A stretch of DNA of 64,000 nt from Hyphococcus sp. (GTDB lineage Bacteria; Pseudomonadota; Alphaproteobacteria; Caulobacterales; Parvularculaceae). Location: NCBI GenBank assembly GCA_021776245.1, contig JAJFGF010000014.1:19252-83251 (forward strand). Reading direction: 5' to 3'. Each line of letters starts with the position of its first letter. Within the stretch, counting starts at the first letter, position 1. This document shows positions 51,513 to 60,502 of this stretch, one piece after another. A program made the position numbers and the translations under genes. The notes under the pieces were generated by a model. That model worked only from the letters and a program-made list of their open reading frames with translations, made no database searches and had not been told where the DNA came from.

Positions 51513-52397
51513 ATGTCAGACTTACACGTATCATTTGAGTTCTTTCCGCCGAAAACACCGGCGATGAACGAGAAATTATGGAAATCTGTGGAACGGCTGG
51601 CGCCGCTAGCGCCAGACTTTGTCTCGGTGACCTACGGCGCGGGCGGCTCGACGCGCGAACGCACCCATGAAACCGTCGCGCGCATCATCAAGGAAACCAA
51701 ACTTCCCGTGGCGGCGCATTTAACCTGCGTTGCCGCGACAAAGGATGAAGTCGACGCCGTCCTGCGCGATTATTGGGCCGCAGGCGTCAAGCATATTGTG
51801 GCGCTGCGCGGCGATCCGCCGGGCGGGGCGGGCGATCCCTATACGCCGCATCCAGGCGGCTATGCAAACGCCGCCGAATTGGCGGCCGGCGCCAAAAAGA
51901 TCGCGCCATTTGAAATTACTGTTGGCTGCTATCCGGAAAAACATCCTGATTCAGCATCTATCAGCGCCGATATCGACATGTTGAAGCGCAAGATTGACGC
52001 TGGCGCCACACGTGCAATCACCCAGTTCTTTTATGACAATGCGGTCTTTCTTCGTTTTATGGATCGCGTCCAAAAGGAAGGCATTGATATTCCTATTGCG
52101 CCGGGAATTATGCCGATCTCCAATTTCGCCGGTTTGAGAAAAATGTCGGATATTTGCGGCACAACGGTTCCTGGCCGGCTGGTCAAGCTTTTTCAAAATC
52201 TTGATGACGATCCTGTCACGCGGCGCCTCATTGCTGCAACCGTCGCCGCCGAACAGTGTCTCGATCTTGCCGAACATGGCGTAAGCAACTTTCATTTTTA
52301 TACGCTGAACCGCGATGAAATGGCCTTTGCGCTTTGTCACATGCTCGGCGTCCGGCCGAAAACGCCAGGCGCAAATGGCGCTGCGGACGCCGCATGA
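51513..52397 (+). CDS. metF: Methylenetetrahydrofolate reductase
   Basis: FAD enzyme that makes 5-methyl-THF for methionine synthesis. 294 residues. Seen: [87 protein letters not shown] and [11 protein letters not shown]. Fifteen bp after the regulator; its last codons overlap metH by 4 bp, so folate reduction and methyl transfer are translated together. Confidence 0.98.
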   Translation: MSDLHVSFEFFPPKTPAMNEKLWKSVERLAPLAPDFVSVTYGAGGSTRERTHETVARIIKETKLPVAAHLTCVAATKDEVDAVLRDYWAAGVKHIVALRGDPPGGAGDPYTPHPGGYANAAELAAGAKKIAPFEITVGCYPEKHPDSASISADIDMLKRKIDAGATRAITQFFYDNAVFLRFMDRVQKEGIDIPIAPGIMPISNFAGLRKMSDICGTTVPGRLVKLFQNLDDDPVTRRLIAATVAAEQCLDLAEHGVSNFHFYTLNRDEMAFALCHMLGVRPKTPGANGAADAA

Positions 52398-55036
52398 CCC
52401 AGCCCAGATTTGTCAATATTGGCGAGCGCACCAACGTCACCGGCTCGGCAAAATTCCGTAAGCTGATCAAAGATGATCGCTATGAAGAAGCGCTCGTCGT
52501 TGCGCGTCAGCAGGTTGAAAACGGCGCGCAGATCATCGACGTCAATATGGACGAGGGAATGCTCGACGGCGTCGCCGCTATGGTGACGTTTTTGCGCCTC
52601 ATTGCTTCGGAACCCGATATTTCCCGCGTGCCTGTAATGATCGACTCGTCGAAATGGGAAGTGATCGAGGCGGGGCTGAAAAACGTACAGGGTAAAGCGA
52701 TTGTCAATTCCATTTCCATGAAGGAAGGAGAGGATGCGTTCCTGCGCCAGGCGAAGAAAGTGATGCGCTATGGCGCGGCGGCCGTCGTGATGGCGTTTGA
52801 CGAAAAGGGTCAGGCGGATACTGCTGATCGCAAATATGAAATCTGCGCGCGGTCCTATGAATTACTGGCGGGCATCGGGTTTCCGCCTGAAGATATTATC
52901 TTTGACCCGAATATTTTTGCTGTCGCGACCGGCATTGAAGAACATAATAATTACGCCGTCGATTTCATCGAGGCGACACGGCGCATTAAAGCAGATCTGC
53001 CATACGCCAAAATTTCCGGCGGCGTATCAAATATTTCGTTTTCATTTCGCGGCAACGAGCCGGTGCGCGAGGCGATGCATTCGGTTTTTCTGTATCACGC
53101 CATTAAGGCCGGCATGGATATGGGCATCGTTAACGCCGGCCAGCTTGCAATTTACGATGAAATTGCGCCGTCCTTGCGCGAGCCTGTTGAAGATGTGATT
53201 CTCAACCGGCGCGATGACGGGACCGAACGCCTCCTTGAGGTCGCGGAACAATATCGCGGCGAAGCGGGCAAGGTGCAGGAGCAAGATCTTTCCTGGCGCG
53301 AAGGGCCGGTTGAAAAGCGCTTGCGGCACGCGCTGGTCAAAGGCGTCACAGAATTTATCATTGAGGACACCGAAGAGGCGCGGCTGAAACTCGGCCGCCC
53401 GTTGCATGTCATCGAAGGCCCCTTAATGGACGGCATGAATGTCGTCGGCGATCTTTTCGGCGACGGCAAAATGTTTCTGCCGCAAGTCGTCAAATCCGCA
53501 CGCGTGATGAAACAGGCGGTCGCGCATTTGACGCCGTTTATGGAAAAAGAAAAAGAAGAACAGGGCCTCGAACAGGGTAAGCCGAACGGCAAAATCCTCA
53601 TGGCGACGGTAAAGGGCGATGTTCACGACATTGGAAAAAATATCGTTGGCGTTGTTCTGCAGTGTAATAATTATGAAGTGATCGATCTTGGGGTCATGGT
53701 TCCCTCCGCGAAAATTTTGAGCGAGGCGAAAGCGCAAAATGTCGATATCATCGGCGTTTCCGGCTTGATCACGCCGAGCCTTGACGAAATGCGCAACCTT
53801 GCATCGGACATGAAGCGGGAAGGCTTTGAGATCCCGCTCCTGATCGGCGGCGCAACAACCAGCCGCGCCCATACGGCAGTGAAGATCGCGCCGAATTATG
53901 ATCATGGCGTTGTCTATGTGACCGATGCAAGCCGTGCGGTCGGTGTCGCCAATGCGCTTGTTTCTGATGAAAAGCGCGGCGGCTATCTCGACAATATCGC
54001 AAATGATCACGCCAAAGTCCGCGAAAGTTATAATCGCGGCAAAGGCGCCAGCCCACGTATCGGAATTGAGGCGGCGAGGAAAAACGCATTCCCGATCGAT
54101 TGGTCCGGTTATCAACCGCCCAGGCCGACATTCACCGGGATTAAAACACTGCGCGACTACAATCTTGCAACATTAGCCAAATATATAGACTGGACGCCAT
54201 TCTTTGCCGCCTGGGAGCTCCATGGGCGTTACCCGCAAATTCTTGACGATAAAATTGTTGGAGAACCGGCGCGGGCACTATTTGATGATGCGCAGGCAAT
54301 GCTTCGCCGCATCATCGATGACAAGTCCCTTACAGCCCACGGTGTTATCGGGCTTTGGCCAGCCAACCGCTGCGGCGATGATGTTGTCGTCTTTACCGAT
54401 GACGCTCGAAAAACCGAGCTTGCGGTTTTCCATGGTCTTCGCCAGCAGATCAAAAAGCGCGACGGCGTGAACTACTGCCTTTCCGATTTTATCGCGCCGG
54501 AAGGCGCCCCCGACTATATTGGCGGTTTTGCTGTCACCGCGGGGATTGGCGAAGAAGAATATGCCGACAGTTTCGACCGGCGCAACGATAATTATTCTGC
54601 AATCCTGTCAAAGGCGCTCGCGGACCGGTTTGCCGAAGCGTTCGCCGAACATCTGCATGAACGCGTGCGCAGGGAATTTTGGGGCTATGCGCCCGATGAG
54701 AAATTATCGCCCGCTGAATTGATCAAGGAAGACTATCAAGGCATTCGCCCGGCGGCAGGTTACCCGGCGCAGCCCGATCATACCGAAAAAGAAACGCTGT
54801 TCCGCTTGCTTGACCCAAAGACCAATGCGGGCATGGACTTGACCGAAAGCTTTGCGATGACGCCTGGCTCATCCGTAAGCGGGCTATATTTTTCGCATCC
54901 GCAATCGCTTTATTTCGGCGTTGGAAAAATTGAAAAAGATCAGGCAGCGGATTATGCGCGCCGTAAGGGAATGGCGTTGGGAACGGCAGAGCGGTGGCTT
55001 TCGCCAATCCTCAATTACGATCCCGATGATAAATGA
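52394..55036 (+). CDS. metH: Cobalamin-dependent methionine synthase, lacking the homocysteine-binding domain
   Basis: 880 residues from ATG 52394, which overlaps the metF stop (ATGA). Domains: pterin-binding barrel from residue 1 ([38 protein letters not shown] [18 protein letters not shown]), cobalamin cap and Rossmann domain with the base-off motif [16 protein letters not shown] and DxHxxG His, and the C-terminal AdoMet reactivation domain ([31 protein letters not shown]). Full MetH is about 1230 residues; the N-terminal homocysteine domain (about 350) is missing and must be encoded elsewhere, a known split arrangement in some alphaproteobacteria. Confidence 0.96.
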   Translation: MTQPRFVNIGERTNVTGSAKFRKLIKDDRYEEALVVARQQVENGAQIIDVNMDEGMLDGVAAMVTFLRLIASEPDISRVPVMIDSSKWEVIEAGLKNVQGKAIVNSISMKEGEDAFLRQAKKVMRYGAAAVVMAFDEKGQADTADRKYEICARSYELLAGIGFPPEDIIFDPNIFAVATGIEEHNNYAVDFIEATRRIKADLPYAKISGGVSNISFSFRGNEPVREAMHSVFLYHAIKAGMDMGIVNAGQLAIYDEIAPSLREPVEDVILNRRDDGTERLLEVAEQYRGEAGKVQEQDLSWREGPVEKRLRHALVKGVTEFIIEDTEEARLKLGRPLHVIEGPLMDGMNVVGDLFGDGKMFLPQVVKSARVMKQAVAHLTPFMEKEKEEQGLEQGKPNGKILMATVKGDVHDIGKNIVGVVLQCNNYEVIDLGVMVPSAKILSEAKAQNVDIIGVSGLITPSLDEMRNLASDMKREGFEIPLLIGGATTSRAHTAVKIAPNYDHGVVYVTDASRAVGVANALVSDEKRGGYLDNIANDHAKVRESYNRGKGASPRIGIEAARKNAFPIDWSGYQPPRPTFTGIKTLRDYNLATLAKYIDWTPFFAAWELHGRYPQILDDKIVGEPARALFDDAQAMLRRIIDDKSLTAHGVIGLWPANRCGDDVVVFTDDARKTELAVFHGLRQQIKKRDGVNYCLSDFIAPEGAPDYIGGFAVTAGIGEEEYADSFDRRNDNYSAILSKALADRFAEAFAEHLHERVRREFWGYAPDEKLSPAELIKEDYQGIRPAAGYPAQPDHTEKETLFRLLDPKTNAGMDLTESFAMTPGSSVSGLYFSHPQSLYFGVGKIEKDQAADYARRKGMALGTAERWLSPILNYDPDDK

Positions 55037-55254
55037 CCGGCGGACCAATCAGCGCATTGTCATTTTCCAGCCTCCGCGGCCTTAAATCACACGCCTCATA
55101 TATGCCTCATGTATAATGTATCCCGCGAGCCTGCCTTATGGGGCTTATGGCCCCCAATTTATCGCGCCGCACGGGAATTGGCCGGGCGCAAGGTGGCTGT
55201 ATTACGGCAATCCGTTGTAGCATTTGGCGTTTTCCCGCTTTATGAGCTTTCTCC

Positions 55255-55938
55255 ATGAGTTTTTGGGATCGTATTGAGGCGGGAATCGCCGCGACGCGCA
55301 AACGCACGCTCGGCGCATTTCTGGAGGCGATGGCCTCGCAGAAACAACGGCGCAACGAGGCGGCGTTTTCTATCGCCCTGATTGCGCTCTCGGCGAAAAT
55401 GGCGAAAGCCGACGGCATCGTTACCGATGACGAGATCGCGGCGTTCCGGGATTTTTTTCAGTTTCCCGAAAAAGAGGCCGATAAGGTTCTCATGATTTAT
55501 CAGCTCGCGCAGCAGGATGTCGCGGGTTTTGATGAATATCTTTCCAAGGTCGCAAAGATCTTCGATGATGCGCCGGCGGTCCTCGAAGATGTGCTTGATT
55601 GCCTGTTTCATGTGGCGGCGGCGGACGGCGTCGCTCATCCTCGCGAATTGGAGCTGATTAACCGCGCCGCCGAAGCGTTCGGCGTCACGCCTGCTGCATT
55701 TCACCGCTTGAAAGCCGCCCATCTGGGGCTCGGCGAAGATGATCCCTATCTCATTTTGGGCGTTGATCCCGGCGCCAGCGCCGCCGATATCAAGTCAACC
55801 TATCGTGCGCTGGTGCGCGATCACCATCCCGATGCATTGATTGCGCGGGGCGTCCCGCCGGATATGATTCGCATCGCCGAAGGGCGTATGGCTGCGATCA
55901 ACACCGCTTATGAGCGAATATTAACTAATCGTGACTAG
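55255..55938 (+). CDS. TerB-J-domain co-chaperone (DjlA-like)
   Basis: 227 residues. The N-terminal half is TerB-like (ALIALSAKMAKADGIVTDDEIAAFRDFF, with an acidic KADGIVTDDE loop) and the C-terminal 65 residues are a J-domain: DDPYLILGVDPGASAADIKSTYRALVRDHHPDALIARG with the HPD tripeptide, which stimulates DnaK ATPase. No N-terminal membrane segment is seen, unlike E. coli DjlA. Standalone. Confidence 0.9.
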   Translation: MSFWDRIEAGIAATRKRTLGAFLEAMASQKQRRNEAAFSIALIALSAKMAKADGIVTDDEIAAFRDFFQFPEKEADKVLMIYQLAQQDVAGFDEYLSKVAKIFDDAPAVLEDVLDCLFHVAAADGVAHPRELELINRAAEAFGVTPAAFHRLKAAHLGLGEDDPYLILGVDPGASAADIKSTYRALVRDHHPDALIARGVPPDMIRIAEGRMAAINTAYERILTNRD

Positions 55939-56016
55939 AAATGGCGCCTGGCAGGCGCATCTGGCGCTGGACGCGGCACGCATGCTTTGCTTTGATAGCG
56001 GTTGATAGTCGCATTG

Positions 56017-56063
56017 GAGCATTTCCAGCGTAAATGGATCCGGTTTCGCGGTTCGAAAACGCG
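56017..56063 (+). repeat. Dispersed repeat of the CCGGTTTCGCGGTTCGAAAACGCG type, copy 1
   Basis: Starts GAGCATTTCCAGCG and ends TTCGCGGTTCGAAAACGCG. Aligns with 60021-60068 with one gap and few mismatches. Similar repeats are common between genes in alphaproteobacteria. Confidence 0.8.
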
Positions 56064-56119
56064 GCCAAGTAGAACTTAAGAGCGGTTGAACCGGCTCAGG
56101 GAACGGTGAAACGGCTCTT

Positions 56120-56359
56120 GTGGCGTGGATGGGGATTTTGACCAAACAGTCCAGATCTGAGTTTGAGCCTGATCAAAAGCCGGAGAGCTGGGCCGTGCGT
56201 TTTGGCGACGCCATAATTTTTGCCGGCGTTTTATTGCTGCCGGCGCTTGCAATTGCAGCAGTTGCCGTCGCCGCGCCGATTATTCTCGCGGTTTCCGTAC
56301 TCGCAGGCCTGATGTTCAAAAACGCGCCGGTCAAGAGCTGGCGCCGCGCCCGCGCCTAA
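56120..56359 (+). CDS. Small membrane protein
   Basis: 79 residues from GTG 56120, or 76 from ATG 56129. A soluble N-terminal third is followed by one long or two short hydrophobic stretches (about 28-62: FGDAIIFAGVLLLPALAIAAVAV...ILAVSVLAGLMF) and a basic end KSWRRARA. No ribosome site is convincing. Function unknown. Confidence 0.5.
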   Translation: MAWMGILTKQSRSEFEPDQKPESWAVRFGDAIIFAGVLLLPALAIAAVAVAAPIILAVSVLAGLMFKNAPVKSWRRARA

Positions 56360-56454
56360 TTCTGACTCCAATTAAAGTTTATTTCGTTTGATGCGCCCCG
56401 TCGGTTCGGCGTAGGTGGGCCCTTATTGATGCAATTGGGTCATGGAGAGAAGAA

Positions 56455-57360
56455 TTGAGCGCTCGCGAACTCGCCGTCCTCCTGATCATGTGTATCGCAT
56501 GGGGCTTCCATTTTGTTGTCATCAAACTGGCGGTAACCGAAATTCCGCCGATGTATTACGCAGCGATCCGCATGACGCTGGTTGCGGCGATGATGACGCC
56601 ATTTTTACGCTGGCGCCCGGGACACATGCTGCGCGTTCTCGGCGGGGGCTTATGTCTCGGCGCCATCAACTATTCCCTGATGTTCACCGGATTGAAATTT
56701 GCGACAGCGTCGGCGTCGGCGATAGCGATCGAACTCTATGTGCCTTTCGCCACGATCCTGTCGATGATGTTTCTTGGCGATACGCTTGGATGGCGCCGCG
56801 GGCTCGGCATTGTCTTTGCCTTCGCGGGCGTTGCGATCATTGCGCTTGGGCAGGCCGACGACGCCGGACCTGAAACGCGTATCGGGCTTGGCGTTGGCCT
56901 CGTCGCCGCGGGCGCCTTTGTCGAGGCGGTCGGCGCCGTCTTTGTCAAAAAGGCGACGGCGTTCAAGCCTCATGAACTGCTGGCCTGGTTTGGCGTGATT
57001 GGAACTATTGCTCTTTGGATCGGAACCTTCCTGTTCGAGGACGGCCAGCGCGCGGCGCTGGCGGCGGCGGACAAAACGATGATCATCGGCGCCATCTTAT
57101 ATTCTGCGATTGTCGCCTCAATATTTGCTCATTCGGCCTATTATTGGCTGTTGCAGCGCCTGCCGGTCAGTGTTGTCGCGCCGAGCGTCCTGTTAACAAC
57201 GGTTCTGGCGGTATTTTTCAGCGTCATGCTGCTGGGCGATCCGTTCGGACCGCGCATGATTATCGGCGGATTGATGACGCTTGCCGGCGTTGGCGTGGTG
57301 CTTTTGCGCAGCGCGAAGAAACAGGTCAATAATCCCGCCCTGACCGAGCCCCCAGGTTAG
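56455..57360 (+). CDS. EamA/DMT-family transporter
   Basis: 301 residues, TTG start with GGAGAGAAGAA before it. Ten membrane segments in two EamA repeats: about 5-140 (LLIMCIAWGFHFVVIKLAV...) and 150-290 (LGVGLVAAGAFVEAVGAVFVKKATAFK...). Exporters of amino acids, metabolites or drugs use this fold; substrate unknown. Followed 17 bp later by the amidase gene. Confidence 0.9.
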   Translation: MSARELAVLLIMCIAWGFHFVVIKLAVTEIPPMYYAAIRMTLVAAMMTPFLRWRPGHMLRVLGGGLCLGAINYSLMFTGLKFATASASAIAIELYVPFATILSMMFLGDTLGWRRGLGIVFAFAGVAIIALGQADDAGPETRIGLGVGLVAAGAFVEAVGAVFVKKATAFKPHELLAWFGVIGTIALWIGTFLFEDGQRAALAAADKTMIIGAILYSAIVASIFAHSAYYWLLQRLPVSVVAPSVLLTTVLAVFFSVMLLGDPFGPRMIIGGLMTLAGVGVVLLRSAKKQVNNPALTEPPG

Positions 57361-57377
57361 ATATCGGGATAAGCCTT

Positions 57378-58055
57378 ATGAAATTCATCGATGCGCCTTC
57401 GCCGAATTTTGACGACCGCGGCCGGACCATTGACATGATCGTCCTCCATTATACGGGGATGTCCACCGGCGCCGAGGCGTTAGCGCGCCTGCGCGATCCG
57501 GCGGCAAAAGTCAGCGCCCACTATCTTGTCGAAGAAAACGGCGATCTTTACCGGATTGTCGATGAGGCCAAACGCGCCTGGCATGCCGGCGTTGGCGGCT
57601 GGAAAGGCGAGACCGATATCAATGCGCGTTCGATCGGCATTGAGATCGTTAATCCGGGCCATGAATTCGGCTATCGCGACTTTCCCGCCGAACAAATCGA
57701 TATTGTGATTGAGCTTTTGAAAGATATCCGTACACGCTATAAAATCGCCGCAGCGCAAACGCTTGGGCATTGCGATGTGGCGCCGCGTCGCAAGGAAGAC
57801 CCCGGCGAAAAATTCCCCTGGCTGCGCCTTGCGCTTGAAGGTCTGGCGCTCGCGCCTTTCGACGGCGATCTAAAAACCGCTGATAACTTAACCTATGATG
57901 AAGCGCTCGCCGCTTTGCAGGCGATTGGCTATGATGCGCCGCAGGGCGATCACATTGCCGGTCTTCTCGCCTTTCAGCGACGCTTTTGTCCGCAGTCGCT
58001 GGGGCAGGGTTTTGACCGGCGCACCAAGGCGGCGCTGATGGCGGTAAAGGGGTAA
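57378..58055 (+). CDS. AmpD-like N-acetylmuramoyl-L-alanine amidase with peptidoglycan-binding end
   Basis: 225 residues. Amidase_2 domain: MIVLHYTGMSTGAEAL with the first zinc His, HYLVEENGDLYRIVDEAKRAWHAGVG, SIGIEIVNPG, and TLGHCDVAPRRKEDPGEKFPW with the second His and Asp. The last 60 residues resemble a PG_binding_1 repeat (YDEALAALQAIGYDAPQGDHIAGLLAFQRRF). No signal peptide, so a cytoplasmic role in recycling anhydro-muropeptides is likely. Confidence 0.92.
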   Translation: MKFIDAPSPNFDDRGRTIDMIVLHYTGMSTGAEALARLRDPAAKVSAHYLVEENGDLYRIVDEAKRAWHAGVGGWKGETDINARSIGIEIVNPGHEFGYRDFPAEQIDIVIELLKDIRTRYKIAAAQTLGHCDVAPRRKEDPGEKFPWLRLALEGLALAPFDGDLKTADNLTYDEALAALQAIGYDAPQGDHIAGLLAFQRRFCPQSLGQGFDRRTKAALMAVKG

Positions 58056-58179
58056 GGCCGAGGGTCAGAAAATGGCCGATTGTGTTGAAACAGTCGGAGG
58101 CGAGATTTCGCGGCGCAACAAATTGGACGAAACCTGCAAAACGTCGCTCAATTTGAGTCAGTGACTTCACAGTTCGCCT

Positions 58180-58211
58180 CAGTATAGGTAGAATATATCA
58201 TCCTTATACTG
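58180..58211. promoter_or_regulatory. Long dyad, possible operator
   Basis: CAGTATA (58180-58186) and TATACTG (58205-58211) are perfect 7-bp arms, and the 18-bp middle is partly symmetric (GGTAGAATATATCATCC). It lies in the 277-bp gap between the amidase gene and a convergent small membrane protein, in locally AT-rich DNA. Confidence 0.45.
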
Positions 58212-58332
58212 TGCAACTCACGTTTTTGGACTTTTTCAACACAATCGGCCCGAAGCCGACGTTCGAATCTGGAAGATCATAATATGTGTATGGCCCTTTT
58301 CACAGCATGGCCCTCGTGCTCGCATATCGATA

Positions 58333-58839
58333 TTACCTAAGCTTTCCGATGTCGGCTGCTAGCATCATCATCACGAAATAGTAGCTGCAAACGACAATAC
58401 TAAAAAGCAAAAAGGTAAGGTAAATGGCCCACCCAAAGTGAGGCAAAAGCCCCGCTGCGACAGCAACTAGTCCGATAGCCTGCACAGCTGCGCCAACATA
58501 AAGCACGATGGCGAGACTCTGCGTATGCAGTACGCCTGACTTAAATAAACCTCTAACCGCACGCCAATTGGCTACGGCGATGCCACAAAGTCCAGCCGCA
58601 GCGACAAAAGAAGAAATGCGCAATGAGGCAATTTCAGGTGCTCCATACAGAGGCGGGTACATTGGCAATACTGACGCGATCAGCGAGAACAGCGCGACTG
58701 CAACCAAAAAGCGCACCCGAAATGCAGTAGCTTCGGGTGCTACGCTAAATGTATTAAAAGCGGCTATAATTCCTGCAAACCCGGCTAACGCGACAAATAG
58801 CTGAGCATACAGCTGGAGAACTTCGTCATAGGGCGTCAT
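58333..58839 (-). CDS. Four-helix membrane protein of unknown function
   Basis: 168 residues. Strong ribosome site GGAGGGA upstream of ATG 58839. Four hydrophobic segments: about 11-29, 45-60, 72-90 and 113-158 (possibly two). Few charged residues inside. No family recognised. Codon use is more AT-rich than neighbours, which may mean recent acquisition. Confidence 0.75.
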   Translation of the reverse strand: MTPYDEVLQLYAQLFVALAGFAGIIAAFNTFSVAPEATAFRVRFLVAVALFSLIASVLPMYPPLYGAPEIASLRISSFVAAAGLCGIAVANWRAVRGLFKSGVLHTQSLAIVLYVGAAVQAIGLVAVAAGLLPHFGWAIYLTFLLFSIVVCSYYFVMMMLAADIGKLR

Positions 58840-59002
58840 CTTGCGTCCCTCCTCTGCAAATTGTGATTTGAGTTTCAGCGATCTACCGCATTTCCGTATA
58901 TTGAGAATATTGTAAATCTGATGCGTTTATTTGCGAATTCCGCTTTTGGCGAAAATCCGCCCGTCGCCTTGACCTTCTCCCTCCAACCCCTCACATCACC
59001 CT

Positions 59003-59475
59003 CGCCAGACGGTCGGACGACCGCCGGCCTTCGCCCTACGGGCTATGGCCTGGCAAGCCGGCTTCTTCATTGAGGCGGGCATGCCGCGCGGGTAGCCCGT
59101 AGAGCGGAGGCGGGAGGAAAGTCCGGGCTCCATGGAGACAAGGCGCCGGGTAACGCCCGGCCGGGCCGTTCGGAAACGGGCGGTCTGAGGGATAGCGCCA
59201 CAGAGAATATACCGCTCCGGACTTGATCCGGAGTAAGGGTGAAAAGGTGCGGTAAGAGCGCACCGCCGTATTGGTAACAATGCGGGCATGGCAAGCCCCG
59301 CCTGGAGCAAGACCGAATAGGGACGGCGCGCTGGAATCCGAAAAGGAGGAAGGCGGGCGGGTCTTCGCGCCCAGTCGTCCGGGTTGGTTGCTTGAGCGGG
59401 CATGCAAATGTCCGCCTAGAGGAATGGTCGTCACGTTGCAAAACGTACAGAACCCGGCTTACAGACCGTCTGGCG
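59003..59475 (+). ncRNA. rnpB: RNase P RNA (class A)
   Basis: Catalytic RNA that removes 5' leaders from tRNA precursors. Seen: the universal P4 5' strand region GGAGGAAAGTCCGGGCTCC (from about 59112), the 3' ACAGAACCCGGCTTAC, and a 12-bp P1 helix pairing CGCCAGACGGTC (59003-59014) with GACCGTCTGGCG (59464-59475). These define the ends; total about 473 nt. A T-rich run follows P1. Confidence 0.93.
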
Positions 59476-59489
59476 CTTTTTATTTTTTT
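59464..59489 (+). terminator. rnpB 3' end
   Basis: The 3' strand of P1 is followed by CTTTTTATTTTTTT, a typical terminator T-tract next to a terminal stem. Confidence 0.7.
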
Positions 59490-59534
59490 GCGGCAAAACA
59501 AGATTTCTTTGCCGATCATAAGAGACAAAAAATC

Positions 59535-60020
59535 ATGCCCTCATTCGATATCGTATCCGAAGTCGATCTCGCCGAAGCCGATAACGCGGTGCAAAATGTC
59601 ACGCGCGAAATTACAACGCGCTATGATTTTAAGGGCTCGAAATCGACCATTGAAATGAAAGACGGCGTCATCACGATTTTCGCTGACGATGACATGAAGC
59701 TGCGCCAGATGCACGAAATCCTGCAGGGCAATATGCAAAAGCGCGGCATCGAACCGGGATCGCTGGACTATAAAAAAGAAGAACCCGCCGCCGGCCAGTC
59801 CGTGCGCCAGCAGGTGGTCCTGAAGCAGGGGATCGAAAAGGAACTCGCCAAGAAAATCGTCAAAGCGATCAAGGGCGAAAAGCTCAAGGTGCAGTCGGCG
59901 ATCCAGGGTGAAGAGCTGCGGATCACCGGCAAGAAACGCGACGATCTGCAGGAGGTGATCGCGTTCGTCAAAGCCATGAAACTTGAACAGCCCCTGCAAT
60001 ATAAGAATTTCAGGGATTAG
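59535..60020 (+). CDS. YajQ-family nucleotide-binding protein
   Basis: 161 residues from ATG 59535; the frame is open much earlier only because it runs through rnpB. Family sequence: MPSFDIVSEVDLAEADNAVQNVTREI, TRYDFKGSKSTIE, DDDMKLRQMHEILQGNMQKRGIEP, KGEKLKVQSAIQGEELRITGKKRDDLQEVIAFVK. Known members bind cyclic di-GMP or nucleotides and affect transcription in some bacteria. Standalone after rnpB. Confidence 0.96.
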   Translation: MPSFDIVSEVDLAEADNAVQNVTREITTRYDFKGSKSTIEMKDGVITIFADDDMKLRQMHEILQGNMQKRGIEPGSLDYKKEEPAAGQSVRQQVVLKQGIEKELAKKIVKAIKGEKLKVQSAIQGEELRITGKKRDDLQEVIAFVKAMKLEQPLQYKNFRD

Positions 60021-60068
60021 GAGCGTTTTCAGCGAAAGTGGGAACCGGTTTCGCGGTTCGAAAACGCG
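60021..60068 (+). repeat. Dispersed repeat of the CCGGTTTCGCGGTTCGAAAACGCG type, copy 2
   Basis: GAGCGTTTTCAGCGAAAGTG, then GGAACCGGTTTCGCGGTTCG, then AAAACGCG. Aligns with 56017-56063. The remaining 177 bp before the ACP gene hold no recognised motif except a promoter-sized AT-rich segment. Confidence 0.8.
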
Positions 60069-60245
60069 ACAAAACATAAAAGGGCGTTTCCAGCAATTGA
60101 AAGCGGCGCTTTCAAGGCTTCCGTTGGCGCCGCCGCCGCCGGAATTGCGGATAAAAAACGCAGCCAAATAAAAACTTGGGACTGTCCCCACGCCTAGCCT
60201 TGCCGGGCGGCATCGGATAAGACCGGATCAATCAGGAGCGCGATA

Positions 60246-60494
60246 ATGGCAGAGATCGAACCGACATTACTGGAAATCATCAAGGAACATGCCGTCGGCC
60301 TTGCGGGCGATCCGACGCGGGAAACGCCAATTGCCGATCTTGGCATCGATTCATTTTCGATCGTTGAGATCATTTATGAAGTTGAAGAAAAACTCAGCGT
60401 CGAGGTGCCGTTCAACGCCAATGAAAATCCTTTTGGCGAGATGAAAACAGTCGGCGATTTGATCGATGCTCTTAACGCCCTGATCAAGAAATAG
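60246..60494 (+). CDS. Acyl carrier protein, pathway-specific
   Basis: 82 residues. The phosphopantetheine site is DLGIDSFSIVEI, Ser 36. GIDSFS differs from the DSL of fatty-acid AcpP, and helix II (EIIYEVEEKLSVEVPF) is typical. The next gene, 8 bp away, is a ketosynthase. ACP/ketosynthase pairs like this include NodF/NodE, which build special acyl chains. Probably carries a non-standard acyl group. Confidence 0.9.
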   Translation: MAEIEPTLLEIIKEHAVGLAGDPTRETPIADLGIDSFSIVEIIYEVEEKLSVEVPFNANENPFGEMKTVGDLIDALNALIKK

Positions 60495-60502
60495 CGCCCT
60501 AT

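Noticed and set aside
59036..59434. Open frames on the minus strand over rnpB.
   Set aside because: The region is explained by the conserved RNase P RNA on the plus strand.
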